Shown here: positions 1 through 7,500 of the stretch, in pieces | How the letters are laid out: the number at the start of each line of letters is the position of its first letter | How positions within the stretch are numbered: position 1 is the stretch's first letter | Source of the DNA: Paludibacterium sp. B53371 | GTDB taxonomy: Bacteria > Pseudomonadota > Gammaproteobacteria > Burkholderiales > Chromobacteriaceae | Reading direction: 5' to 3' | DNA length: 64,000 nt | NCBI RefSeq assembly: GCF_018802765.1 | Contig: NZ_CP069163.1 | Span: 2,676,311-2,740,310, forward strand | Program-made: the position numbers and the translations under genes | The notes under the pieces: model-generated | What the model was told of the DNA's origin: nothing | Database searches by the model: none | What the model saw: the letters and a program-made list of their open reading frames with translations, nothing else

Positions 1-390
1 TGTTTACCATCAGGTAACAAGTATGAAAACCTGCCGGAAACAATAGCCCCCCTTGCACAGTAGATCACAAGAGCCTCATTTCTGCAGACAACAAGAACCC
101 TAGACGTAAACCAAAGTTAATGGCGCATGGCCGGCGGGACGCCGTGCCGCTAGTGACCCGAGAGGGACGCCCTGTGTCCCGAACGGGGTAGCGGTGCTTG
201 CCGCGGCCTCGCGGCTTAGCACCTGTCGCGCAAGCAGCATCTCGCTCCTCAGAGACCGCATACCGCGCCAAGAACGAACTGAACGCAAGCGGTCCGCACC
301 TATCATAACGAAAAAAAATCGACTACAATTCCGCATAGAGAAAACCCAACATCTCTACCTGTTAAACGCGAGCAAGGACAGTTTCTCTTT
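1..390. other. Intergenic region at the window edge
   Basis: I see no convincing gene here. Short open frames exist on both strands but they overlap each other and lack ribosome-binding sites. A TACAAT hexamer at about 323-328 could be the -10 element for the gene that starts at 391, but no good -35 partner is visible. Confidence 0.5.
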
Positions 391-1035
391 ATGCACGATC
401 TACATACAGCGTTGTTGCAACGCATTGCCTTTGAGGTTGGCGACATTTTTACGGTAAAGCTGGAGGATAGGCTTACTGCCGCCTTCAAGGCGAGTAATGA
501 CTATGCGAACCAATGGTTTGACCCTGAGCTACGGCAAAGCAACAAAGGCCATAACCAGTCCGTTCATATCCTTCAAGAAGTTGTAAGAGTCGCAAGGGAG
601 GCTGGGCATGACGCCACGATGGCCCCTACGACGCCCAAGGGTCACCACTACGCGAAAGTAATCCTCCCCAGCTTCACAATGGGGGGCACCCGTATCGAGT
701 CCCCCCACTGGCAAAGAGCAAAGTACGCGAAAAATTTCGGTCGATTGAACAAAGCACTTGAGCCACTGACGCGGGATCTATTTGATGCAATCGAAGAAGG
801 GGTAATTCAAGACAGGATTTTCCTGGTTGTCGCCGTAGCAGAGAACCGCTATCGTGGCGGGTTTCCTGATATCTATTTCGCCGTGCCGTACTCGACACTT
901 GATGGCTACCACTTCTCCGCAACCTTGGATGAAGTACGTGAAGCAACCAAGCAATCAGTTGAGGAACCGCTTGAGCCATTAGTGTTTCTTAAGAAGAGGC
1001 TGGACGATGCGGAGCGCGGCGCGAAGGAGGCATAA
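391..1035 (+). CDS. Hypothetical 214-aa protein, partner of an XRE/M78 gene
   Basis: Soluble 214-aa protein with no signal peptide or membrane segment. I do not recognise the family. It is rich in charged residues and has a long helical-looking start (HDLHTALLQRIAFEVGDIF). Its stop lies only 8 nt before the start of the XRE/metallopeptidase gene at 1044, so the two are almost certainly one transcript. Such tight pairing is typical of toxin-antitoxin or defence pairs in which the M78 protein controls or cleaves its partner, but that is inference. The ribosome-binding site is weak (an AAGGA about 12 nt upstream), so the exact start is uncertain. The local base composition is less GC-rich than the core genes after 10 kb, which suits an acquired locus. 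Confidence 0.7.
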   Translation: MHDLHTALLQRIAFEVGDIFTVKLEDRLTAAFKASNDYANQWFDPELRQSNKGHNQSVHILQEVVRVAREAGHDATMAPTTPKGHHYAKVILPSFTMGGTRIESPHWQRAKYAKNFGRLNKALEPLTRDLFDAIEEGVIQDRIFLVVAVAENRYRGGFPDIYFAVPYSTLDGYHFSATLDEVREATKQSVEEPLEPLVFLKKRLDDAERGAKEA

Positions 1036-1043
1036 GGTTCAAC

Positions 1044-2252
1044 ATGCGCATTGGTGTTAAAGGGTTCCAAGGAGCGCGCCTTACGCAGGCCCGCGCCGCG
1101 CGAGGAATGACCCAAACTGCGTTAGCAAAAGCATCAGGCATCTCCTGCCCCTCAATCTCAAAATGGGAACGAGGGGAGCAGATGCCTGAGTTTGCCGCAC
1201 TGGAGAAGGTCGCCGAAGCGCTTTCGTTGCCCACAACCTGGTTCTTACAACCGTTGCCCGACTATGGCAACGGCACCTACTTCTTTAGGTCTAACTCTTC
1301 ATTAGCAGCCGCAGGACGAGCGATCGCTCGCACACGACTCGAGTGGCTACATGAGCTCTCGCTTTGCATCCAAGAGTGGATAGCTTGGCCTGAGTTAACA
1401 CTTCCTAAGCCGCTGGAAAGAAGCGACGCTCTCGGCTTAACAGATTCCGAGATAGAGGCTCTTGCGATGCAATGCAGAGAGCTTTGGCGTCTGGGTACAG
1501 GCCCGATTGAGGATGTAATCAAAGCTGTTGAGGCCGCAGGGGTCATTACAACCCGCGAGGCCTTGGGTTACATGAAGATGGATGGAGTCTCGCGCTGGTT
1601 CGAGCGGGACGGTCGCCCCTATATGTTCATCTCGGCCGACAAAACTTCTGCCGTACGAAACCGCTTTGACGTTGCGCATGAACTAGGGCACATACTGATG
1701 CACGCGGGGCTGACACAAGAGGATGAAGAGCAGCACCACAATGAACTTGAGCGGCAAGCACACTTGTTTGCCAGCGCATTCCTGATGCCCGCGGAAAGCG
1801 TTGCTGGAGCACTGAACTATCCTACATTGGATACGTTGCTCACGTTGAAGAAAAAGTGGAAGGTATCCATCGGCGCATTGATCATGAGAGCCAAGTCCCT
1901 AGATTTGATCGATGATGCATATTCCACACGACTGTGGAAAAACTACAGTGCCCGCGGCTGGAGAAAAGGAGAACCACTAGACGACACCCTTGAGGCTGAA
2001 AAACCATTTCTCATGCCAAGGGCAGTAAAAATGCTGCTTGATCAAGGAGGTTTCAGCAAGCCTGTATTCATGGACACAACTGGATTCACTGCGACTGATA
2101 TTGAGCGCTTGTGTTCTTTGCCAGAAGGCTTCATGAGCAACCAACCGGCAAAGATAATAGAGCTGAATGCCCCCGTTTTCCGTAAAGGAGCGAATTCACC
2201 TGCTCCCTCCACTCAAGGCAAAGTCCTGCAGTTAAATCAACACAAAAAATAG
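1044..2252 (+). CDS. XRE-family HTH + ImmA/IrrE (M78) metallopeptidase fusion
   Basis: This is a 402-aa protein with two domains. Residues about 8-65 form an XRE-type helix-turn-helix (LTQARAARGMTQTALAKASG, then ISKWERG). A central M78/ImmA-IrrE zinc peptidase carries the motif HELGH at residues 212-216, with the usual downstream ERQAHLFASAFLMP segment supplying the further metal ligand and packing residues. The C-terminal 120 residues have no domain I can name. ImmA/IrrE peptidases cleave repressors or antitoxins in response to stress or phage signals, and fusions of this type often act as regulators in toxin-antitoxin or mobile-element loci. The start is supported by an AAGG six nt upstream. 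It follows the 214-aa gene by 8 nt. The specific target is unknown. Confidence 0.85.
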   Translation: MRIGVKGFQGARLTQARAARGMTQTALAKASGISCPSISKWERGEQMPEFAALEKVAEALSLPTTWFLQPLPDYGNGTYFFRSNSSLAAAGRAIARTRLEWLHELSLCIQEWIAWPELTLPKPLERSDALGLTDSEIEALAMQCRELWRLGTGPIEDVIKAVEAAGVITTREALGYMKMDGVSRWFERDGRPYMFISADKTSAVRNRFDVAHELGHILMHAGLTQEDEEQHHNELERQAHLFASAFLMPAESVAGALNYPTLDTLLTLKKKWKVSIGALIMRAKSLDLIDDAYSTRLWKNYSARGWRKGEPLDDTLEAEKPFLMPRAVKMLLDQGGFSKPVFMDTTGFTATDIERLCSLPEGFMSNQPAKIIELNAPVFRKGANSPAPSTQGKVLQLNQHKK

Positions 2253-2349
2253 AAAAGCAATTCAAGCATTTCCCTAGATTACTATTTTTTAAATTTTATC
2301 GTGCATCCCCCTTCAAAAAACACCAACCACAATTAGCCTAACATAAAAA

Positions 2350-2377
2350 GACACCCCCTTAAAAACAGGGGGGTGTC
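2350..2377 (-). terminator. Rho-independent terminator acting leftward
   Basis: A 9-bp stem, GACACCCCC pairing with GGGGGTGTC, is followed in the minus-strand direction by a run of five T. Read on the plus strand it has no T-run, so it would end a minus-strand transcript such as the one covering 2406-2504. Confidence 0.65.
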
Positions 2378-2405
2378 GGGCTGCGAGATGATAATCTCAG
2401 TGCAG

Positions 2406-2504
2406 TCAAGGATCACTGCACAATATGATTCGGCTTTTATACCGCGCCTTTCCCGGATGGCGCTCCAGGTATTCTGCAGTAACTACCCTTTCATAGAACC
2501 ACAT
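2406..2504 (-). CDS. Possible 32-aa small protein, or 3' remnant of a gene cut by the IS
   Basis: A 32-codon frame beginning MWFYERVVTAEYLERH has a strong AGGGAGG sequence 6-7 nt upstream, and a leftward terminator lies 29 nt after its stop. The same frame stays open upstream to the edge of the IS element at 2594 (SVEIAVWNQAAAWVLL precedes it), so it may instead be the C-terminal end of a longer gene truncated by the insertion. I could not join it in frame to sequence on the other side of the IS. Function unknown. Confidence 0.4.
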   Translation of the reverse strand: MWFYERVVTAEYLERHPGKARYKSRIILCSDP

Positions 2505-2593
2505 TGAATACCTCCCTAAGGTTAACAAAACCCAAGCAGCAGCTTGGTTCCAAACAGCAATTTCAACGCTACCGGAGGCCAGATCCGATAGCG

Positions 2594-2636
2594 TCGACGT
2601 CCCCCCGCTTTCAGTAGCAAAGGGCTTTAGAGTCCA
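2594..2636. repeat. Left terminal inverted repeat of the IS3-type element
   Basis: Reads inward as TCGACGTCCCCCCGCTTTC and ends at CTTTAGAGTCCA. It matches the reverse complement of 3758-3801 with a few mismatches and one 1-nt length difference. Confidence 0.75.
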
Positions 2637-3475
2637 AGGGTAATTTACCTGATTTTTCGGTGAGTGACTTGGCGTAGGCTGCCGGCGTCAAACCACCAAG
2701 GGCTTTCTTGGGCCTTTCCTCGTTGTATTCCCTGCGCCAGGCTTCGATGACGACCTGGGCATGGTGTAGGGCTAGTGAACCAGTGCTCGTTTAGGCATTC
2801 ATCGCGGAAACGTCCGTTAAACGATTCGATATAAGCGTTCTGATTGGGCTTGCCGGGCTCGATCAGAAACAGTTGCACCCCGCGAGCATGCGCCCAGGTC
2901 AACATGGCTCGACTACAGAATTCCTTGCCGTTATCCGTTCTGATCGCTTTGGGCAACCCCCGTGTCTTCGCCAGTTGGTCCAGGATGGACGTCAGTTGCA
3001 TGCCACCTATCGCGCGTTGCGGAACAATGGCGACCGCCTCATGCGTGGCATCATCGACAACCGTCAGATTCTTGATCACCCGACCTTCCGCTGTTCGGTC
3101 GAACACGAAATCCATCGACCAGACCTGATTTGCCGCCAATGGACGTTCCAATGGATGCCGATCCGTCACCGGGATCTTCTTGCGCTTGCGCCGACGAACT
3201 TGCAGACCCGCCTCGGCATAGAGCCGATCCACTCGTTGGTGATTTACCTGCATGCCAGCCTGCCGTAGCTTCAAGTAGATCATGCCGGCCCCGTAGCGCC
3301 GGTGGCGTTGTGCGAGCGCGATGATTTGCGCTTTCAGCGCAGCATTGCGGGCGGTGGCTGGTTGATAGCGCAATGAACTTGGGCTCATCCCGACGATACG
3401 CAGCGACCTGCGCTCGCTGAGACCTTTATCCTTCAGATGGCGCACCAGTTCCCGCCGAGACGGTGCGCTCACCAC
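2611..3475 (-). pseudogene. IS3-type transposase OrfB, frameshifted
   Basis: This encodes an integrase-core (DDE) transposase. N-terminal HTH_21-like region, then VWSMDFVFD (first Asp), AIRTDNGKEF (second Asp) and ESFNGRFRDECLNEHWF (Glu), in the usual order. After NEHWFTS the frame shifts. Removing one base from the GGG at 2769-2771 restores the expected tail (EAWRREYNEERPKKALGG, LTPAAYAKSLTEKSG) and a stop at 2611, giving 287 aa. The span of 865 nt equals 288 codons plus exactly one extra base. OrfB normally is made as an OrfAB fusion by -1 frameshifting; an A6G slippery string lies at the orfA/orfB overlap (3475-3481). The extra base could be a real mutation or a sequencing error. Confidence 0.85.
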
Positions 3476-3732
3476 TTTTTTCGCAGGGCCTCTTTGGTGA
3501 TTTCGTTCTCGAGCAGCGACTCGGCCAGGAGTTTCTTCAACCGAGTGTTCTCGGCTTCCAACTCCTTGAGCCGCTTGGCGTCCGAGACATTCATCCCGCC
3601 AAACTTGCTGCGCCAGAGGTAGTAGCTGGCTTCCGAGAAGGCGTGCTTACGGCATAGTTCTACGATAGGCATGCCGGCTTCAGCTTCGCGCAGAAATCCG
3701 ATGATCTGTTCTTCGGTGAATCGCTTCTTCAT
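3469..3732 (-). CDS. IS3-type transposase OrfA
   Basis: This 87-aa protein starts MKKRFTEEQIIGFLREAEAG, a typical IS3-family OrfA with an HTH (VELCRKHAFSEASYYLWRSK) and a C-terminal leucine-zipper-like helix (RLKELEAENTRLKKLLAE). It binds the terminal repeats and forms the DNA-binding part of the OrfAB transposase. The start at 3732 is chosen because GGAG lies eight nt upstream. Its end overlaps orfB at the A6G slippery site. Confidence 0.9.
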   Translation of the reverse strand: MKKRFTEEQIIGFLREAEAGMPIVELCRKHAFSEASYYLWRSKFGGMNVSDAKRLKELEAENTRLKKLLAESLLENEITKEALRKKW

Positions 3733-3757
3733 ATCCAATCTCCGTGTCATGGGTGAT

Positions 3758-3801
3758 TGGACTCTAAAGCTACGTGCTACTCAATACCGGGGGGACGTCG
3801 A
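3758..3801. repeat. Right terminal inverted repeat of the IS3-type element
   Basis: Begins TGGACTCTAAAG next to the orfA promoter region and ends GGGGGGACGTCGA. It is the partner of 2594-2636. Confidence 0.75.
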
Positions 3802-4368
3802 AGCTTTCAGGCGTTTCAGGACGTTTTTTTCTGTAGCGGCTTTTGGGAGAGGGAAAGAGGTTTTTGCTTTTTCTGTTTGCTTGTCGGTTTGGGTAGATCC
3901 GAGGGCAAAACACGCCCCACGACATCTTTCGGTTTGTGGCTTTGAGGTTCCTGACTCGCAGCAGGCTTGATGACGCCTGATGCGATTAGCGCTGAATCGC
4001 CCCGGTCTCACTAGACAGCTTCCTGCGGTGGTGAAATGCTCCCGTTCACGTCGACGCCAGCTTGAGCCCCGCGGCAAGGATATGCTTCCACTCCGCGGCA
4101 AAGTTATGGTTCCGATTACACTATTTTTCTGGGTCTGTCCCTAAAAAGCACGCCTCATCAGGAGGGTAAAGCGACTTAGATGGATAACTCCGAAAGCTGC
4201 CGGATGGCAAATACGTGCTCGCCGGCCTTTCCGGTCATTCAACCTGCTGTGAATTCAGTCAGAAATACGAAGATAAGCGCCCCTTCAGGTGCCCATCATT
4301 TTTTTACCATATCGACCCAATCCTGTTTGTCGGAACAGACGGATGCTGACGCCGTTGCGAGGATTAAG
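3802..4368. other. Gene-free stretch between the IS and the Fic gene
   Basis: No supported gene. A frame of about 100 codons on the minus strand has no ribosome-binding site and no recognisable domain, so I treat it as noise or decayed sequence. The segment contains one copy of a 46-bp repeat (4075-4120) that is found again on the far side of the Fic/HTH pair. Confidence 0.55.
4075..4120. repeat. 46-bp direct repeat, copy 1
   Basis: Matches 5723-5768 at 41 of 46 positions in the same orientation. Together with the few bases just upstream it consists of two 22-bp units, each starting CCGCGGCAA and spaced 24 bp apart. Tandem units like this resemble the multiple terminal repeats of IS21-type elements, which is an inference only. 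Confidence 0.6.
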
Positions 4369-4959
4369 CTACTTGCGCGCGAAGGCAAGAAGTGGCGCAA
4401 TGTCGCCTTGGTCAGCTGTTCGTAGGGCGGCCAGGTATTCAGCCCGCAGCGCGCTCTGGCTCACGAGGGAGGCGTATCCCCCACTACCCCATGAAAACGG
4501 ATCCTGCCCCATCTTCTGGAGCAGGAGGTCGGTTATCAAGCGACAGCACCTCCCATTGCCGTTCGGAAACGGGTGGATGAGCACCAACTGGTGGTGAAAC
4601 CGTGCCACCAGTTCATCCGGGGGCATGACTTGGTGTTCGACCTGATACCTGGTGTTCTCCCGTAAGTTCCGGACGCGCATAGAAACCTGGCGCCAATCGC
4701 AGCCGATATTCTTGTCGCTCTTGCGGTACGTGCCGGCCCATGTCCATGTATCGCCGAACATCCGCTTATGCAGTTCGCGCAGGAACACATCATCCAGGAT
4801 GTCCTGCTTGAACTGGCGCTGAGCCCACCGGGTGCCCTTGATGATGTTGTACTGCTCCCACTCATTGAGCTCGGCCTGCGTCGAGACGTGCTTGGGCTTC
4901 AGGCCCTCTTTTTCATCCGGTTCGAGCGGGGTCTGCCCAGGCTGGTACGTGAACTCCAT
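4369..4959 (-). CDS. Fic-domain protein, mobile mystery protein B family
   Basis: The 196-aa protein carries a full Fic motif, HPFPNGNGR, at about residues 128-136, so it has the residues needed for AMP or other nucleotide transfer to a target protein. The N-terminal part (GLKPKHVSTQAELNEWEQ and WAQRQFKQDILDDVFLRELH) matches the family known as 'mobile mystery protein B', which is always found next to an HTH protein called A. The ATG at 4959 overlaps the stop of the upstream HTH gene as TGATG, so translation is coupled; a GTG six nt earlier is an alternative start. The pair is on a mobile segment bounded by 46-bp direct repeats. It is likely a toxin or regulator controlled by the HTH partner, though the target is unknown. 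Confidence 0.88.
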   Translation of the reverse strand: MEFTYQPGQTPLEPDEKEGLKPKHVSTQAELNEWEQYNIIKGTRWAQRQFKQDILDDVFLRELHKRMFGDTWTWAGTYRKSDKNIGCDWRQVSMRVRNLRENTRYQVEHQVMPPDELVARFHHQLVLIHPFPNGNGRCCRLITDLLLQKMGQDPFSWGSGGYASLVSQSALRAEYLAALRTADQGDIAPLLAFARK

Positions 4960-5417
4960 CACCACAAATCGCGCCAGTTGCCGTCTAGCAGCTCTTTCGC
5001 GATGAGCTCTAATTGAGCCTGCTGCGCCTTGCTGTCAACGGACTGGTCCTCGAGTGACATGGTATGCGCCACGGGGCGCATGTGCTTCCGAGCCACGGAC
5101 ATGGCCTGGTCATTCAGTTTGGCCTCCAGGGGTTTCTTCGGCACGAGAATATAGTGCAGCTCGCAATCGAGCGCCGCAGCAACCTTGCGCAGAGAGGCAA
5201 GCGAGATGCTGTCGTCGGCCTCGCTCTTCTCCAGCTTGTGCACCGTGGTGTTCCTCACGTGCAGGCGCTGCGCGAGCGAGACGGCAGTCATGCCAAGCGC
5301 TTCCCGGATGGTCTGTATCCAGCCGCTGGAGGGCCTCGGCGGGAAGGTCTTCTTGAGCCATGGCTTCAGTTGCTTGTCGGCCTGGCGCAACTGCAGCCAG
5401 CGGTAGGACTTGTCCAT
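4959..5417 (-). CDS. XRE-type HTH protein, mobile mystery protein A family
   Basis: The 152-aa protein has an HTH of XRE/Cro type at about residues 35-90 (IREALGMTAVSLAQRLHVRN, then VHKLEKSEADDSISLASLRK). The family is known as 'mobile mystery protein A' and is paired with a Fic protein. The start at 5417 has AGGGAGAT seven nt upstream. The upstream region has three palindromes with GGGA cores that look like its own operators, which suggests autoregulation of the two-gene operon. It may neutralise or simply repress the Fic protein; the sequence does not decide this. Confidence 0.85.
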   Translation of the reverse strand: MDKSYRWLQLRQADKQLKPWLKKTFPPRPSSGWIQTIREALGMTAVSLAQRLHVRNTTVHKLEKSEADDSISLASLRKVAAALDCELHYILVPKKPLEAKLNDQAMSVARKHMRPVAHTMSLEDQSVDSKAQQAQLELIAKELLDGNWRDLW

Positions 5418-5460
5418 GAGGATCTCCCTGTAGCGCGAAATCGAAAGCTATACATTAGCC

Positions 5461-5570
5461 ATACAGGGATAAAAATACAATACCAAAACATCCCCATAGG
5501 GATACTAATAATAATATAAAATATCCACAAAGGGATATTTATTGCAAATTATAATCTCCCTATAGGGAGA
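5461..5570. promoter_or_regulatory. Operator cluster upstream of the HTH/Fic operon
   Basis: AT-rich DNA contains a perfect 16-bp palindrome TCTCCCTATAGGGAGA (5555-5570), a perfect-arm palindrome ATCCCCATAGGGAT (5490-5503), an imperfect one ATATCCACAAAGGGATAT (5521-5538) and a half site ACAGGGATA (5463-5471). The shared GGGA core and regular placement fit binding by the adjacent HTH protein. Confidence 0.65.
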
Positions 5571-5722
5571 AATTATACGTAAAAAAATAACCCGGAAGGG
5601 AGAACAGCAGACACGGTAAAGTCTCGACTACTGCCAACGTCTGGATTGGCCGAGGGCCTCACGTCGGGCAAACACTGAATTGGCCTCACTCGCGTAAACG
5701 CCCTGGTCCTATGCCCCACAGA

Positions 5723-5768
5723 CAAGGATATGCTTCCCCCCCGCGGCAAAGTTATCCTTCCGATGACA
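5723..5768. repeat. 46-bp direct repeat, copy 2
   Basis: Same orientation as 4075-4120 with five mismatches. The two copies bracket the HTH/Fic pair and its operators. Confidence 0.6.
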
Positions 5769-6030
5769 AATCCCTGTCCTCGCCGTCATCTCTTTGCGAT
5801 GAGGATCAGATCCATCATGACAACGCAGCAGCCCGCGCAAGACCTCACACCACCCCGCCAAGGCTCCACCTTAAGCAGCACCATCCGCCACAGCCCACTC
5901 CCCGCAGATTGATGGCGCACTTGAAGCGTGCGCCCTACGGTGCTCTCTAGGAAGGATGACCGCGCTGACTTGCGGATCTGTCATCGCTTTCGCTAGGGTA
6001 TGGGTCGCGGCAATGATGCCGTGAATAGGC

Positions 6031-6067
6031 GCGGGCCCGGGGGTGCTGGTAACACCCCCGAGCCCGC
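6031..6067 (+). other. Strong hairpin ahead of a small gene
   Basis: GCGGGC-C-CGGGGGTG pairs with CACCCCCG-A-GCCCGC, 14 base pairs with one mismatch around a 7-nt loop. No U-run follows, so it is either a processing or stability element or a regulatory hairpin in the 5' leader of the gene at 6098. Confidence 0.55.
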
Positions 6068-6097
6068 TAACCAAACCAACTCGAATCAGGAGTCAGT

Positions 6098-6361
6098 ATG
6101 GCTGCCAAGCATGGTAATTCACCCCTGTCCCACTTCACAAATCGCCGTTCTCACCAACCAACGTTCATGCCGCTGTTTGAGCTGGTTTCCGAGCTGTGCC
6201 CGCCGCGTGAGGCGCTGGCCGAACCCGGCATGTGCCGCCTGATCGTGGATGGCCGGCTCGACTGGTCATTGGCCAGGGTCAATGGCCAGAGCTGGCTGTA
6301 TCTGCCGCAGGCGGTACCGATGCGGCAATTGGCGGGTTGCACGGTGTTGCTGGCGGAGTAG
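6098..6361 (+). CDS. Small hypothetical protein, 87 aa
   Basis: An 87-aa frame with an AGGAG five nt upstream of the ATG. The C-terminal two thirds (LFELVSELCPPREALAEPG and GRLDWSLARVNGQSWLYL) look like a compact folded domain. No family recognised. It is flanked by strong hairpins on both sides (6031-6067 and 6377-6399), an arrangement common in small phage or satellite operons, but no phage gene is present nearby. An internal ATG at residue 24 is a possible alternative start. Confidence 0.5.
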   Translation: MAAKHGNSPLSHFTNRRSHQPTFMPLFELVSELCPPREALAEPGMCRLIVDGRLDWSLARVNGQSWLYLPQAVPMRQLAGCTVLLAE

Positions 6362-6376
6362 GCATTCAACTGGAGG

Positions 6377-6399
6377 CCGGGGGGTGTTAAGCCCCCCGG
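6377..6399 (+). terminator. Hairpin after the small gene, terminator-like
   Basis: CCGGGGGG pairs with CCCCCCGG around a 7-nt loop, 15 nt after the stop codon at 6361. No T-run follows, so it may be a weak or Rho-assisted terminator. Confidence 0.45.
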
Positions 6400-6452
6400 A
6401 GGGGTCGGTTTGGCGCATTGCTGCGGTGCATTTCTGCGGTGCATTGCCTTCG

Positions 6453-6512
6453 GCGAATGCACCCTACGCGAATGCACCCTACGCGAATGTGCCCTACGCG
6501 AATGTGCCCTAC
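6453..6512. repeat. Four tandem 15-bp units
   Basis: GCGAATGCACCCTAC occurs twice and GCGAATGTGCCCTAC twice, head to tail without spacer. The reverse-complement form appears again between 7230 and 7440. These look like REP/MITE-type genomic repeats. Confidence 0.8.
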
Positions 6513-6860
6513 TCGTGCCGAGCGGTCACCTTACCCGCCCCCCACACCCCCTCGTACTTCATCTCCCACCGCTGCCGCCCCAGCCAGTCCGCCAGCAACC
6601 GCGCCCGGTGCTGAGCTTGCTCCCCTCCCGCCCCGCCAAGACCTGCTGCGCCTCACGTATCGCCCAGCCCGCGTCAGCATCTCGTTTCAGCCGCACCTGT
6701 GCTCCAGCCTCGCTCGCCCTGGTACAACGAGAGAGACGAACCGCTGCCACGGCGCCCCCTGCAACGCGTCGGCTTCCGCCGCGAGCAGGCGGACGGCACC
6801 TGGCGCGACAGCTCCCTGTTCCCGTTGCCAATTTGGAACGGGAACAGGGACGCTCGCCGC
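6513..6860. other. Degenerate sequence with a 14-bp-arm palindrome
   Basis: On the minus strand two frames carry protein-like fragments (RLKRDADAGWAIREAQQVL, then LLADWLGRQRWEMKYEGVW) that would need a frameshift to join, so this may be a decayed gene. At 6813-6850 the sequence TCCCTGTTCCCGTT is followed after 10 nt by its exact reverse complement. Confidence 0.3.
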
Positions 6861-7133
6861 AAACCCTTGCCAGACAAGGCTGTTCCCGTTGTTCCCGTTG
6901 TTCCCGTGCCTTTTGAGGTAAAGAGGGGAATAGGTACCGTGATCACGTGAAATACTGTACGGGAGAGATGTTTAAGGATGACAAATACATATAAATATAT
7001 ATAGGCATACATACAAATACTAATTACCTACATAACAGATCAATTCCTCCCCCCTCCCCCTCTCTTTACTTTCTTGCTTAAAACGAACGGGAACAGCGGG
7101 AACAACGGGAACAGCCTTGTCTGGCAAGGGTTT
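6861..7133. repeat. 46-bp inverted repeat with GTTCCCGTT iterations around an AT-rich core
   Basis: 6861-6906 is the reverse complement of 7088-7133 with one mismatch. Each arm holds AAACCCTTGCCAGACAAGG followed by three GTTCCCG repeats. The 181-bp spacer is AT-rich with runs such as ATATAAATATATATAGG and no gene. A further GTTCCCGTT...AACGGGAAC palindrome follows at about 7150-7173. The layout resembles an iteron-bearing origin or an element end. Confidence 0.7.
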
Positions 7134-7208
7134 CAACCGGGTACACCGCGTTCCCGTTCCTGAATGCAACGGGAACATGGGGGCTTCATACGCCGATGCA
7201 ATGTGAAC

Positions 7209-7440
7209 GGCGCACTTGAAGAGTGCGCCCTACGTAGGATGCATTCGCCGAATGGCAATGCATCAATGCATCGCGTAGGGTGCATTCGCGTAGGGTGCAT
7301 TCGCCGAAGGCAATGCGCCGATGCAATGCGCCAATGGTGCATTCGCGTAGGGTGCATTCGCCGAAGGCAATGCGCCGATGCAATGCGCCAATGATGCATT
7401 CGCCGAATGGCAATGCACCGATGCAATGCGCCCATGGCAC
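7209..7440. repeat. Cluster of GTGCATTCGCC-type repeats
   Basis: Contains many copies of GTAGGGTGCATTCGC and GGCAATGC(A/G)CC(A/G)ATGCAATGC. One block of roughly 57-60 bp occurs twice in tandem between about 7270 and 7393. A degenerate copy also lies at 8526-8560. No protein is implied; the open frames through it are repeat artefacts. Confidence 0.75.
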
Positions 7441-7500
7441 GCCATCCTCATCTCCTGCCAGCGATACCACGCCGGAATTCACGTGACGACATGTGACGAT

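Larger units (their letters stand above)
2594..3801 (-). mobile_element. IS3-family insertion sequence, about 1.2 kb
   Basis: The two ends carry imperfect inverted repeats of about 43-44 bp (2594-2636 and 3758-3801) sharing the blocks TCGACGTCCCCCC, GTAGCA and CTTTAGAGTCCA. Between them lie orfA and orfB of IS3 type on the minus strand. An AGC trinucleotide flanks each end, a possible 3-bp target duplication, but the outer boundary cannot be fixed to the base. The element is of normal length, but its orfB is frameshifted, so it is probably no longer autonomous. Confidence 0.85.
5571..6097. other. Non-coding stretch with direct repeat and hairpins
   Basis: No supported gene. Contains the second 46-bp direct repeat (5723-5768), a GGCGCACTTGAAGCGTGCGCC hairpin-like unit at about 5911-5932 that recurs at about 7207-7229, and a long hairpin at 6031-6067 just before the small gene at 6098. 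A 31-codon frame starting near 5817 has no ribosome-binding site. Confidence 0.5.

Noticed and set aside
7209-7440. CRISPR array
   Set aside because: The repeats have no regular spacer of unique sequence and no cas genes are near; they are REP-like.
7133-7486. Repetitive 'proteins' with CTLRE-type units
   Set aside because: The frames follow the 15-bp DNA repeats, have no start signals and occur on both strands.
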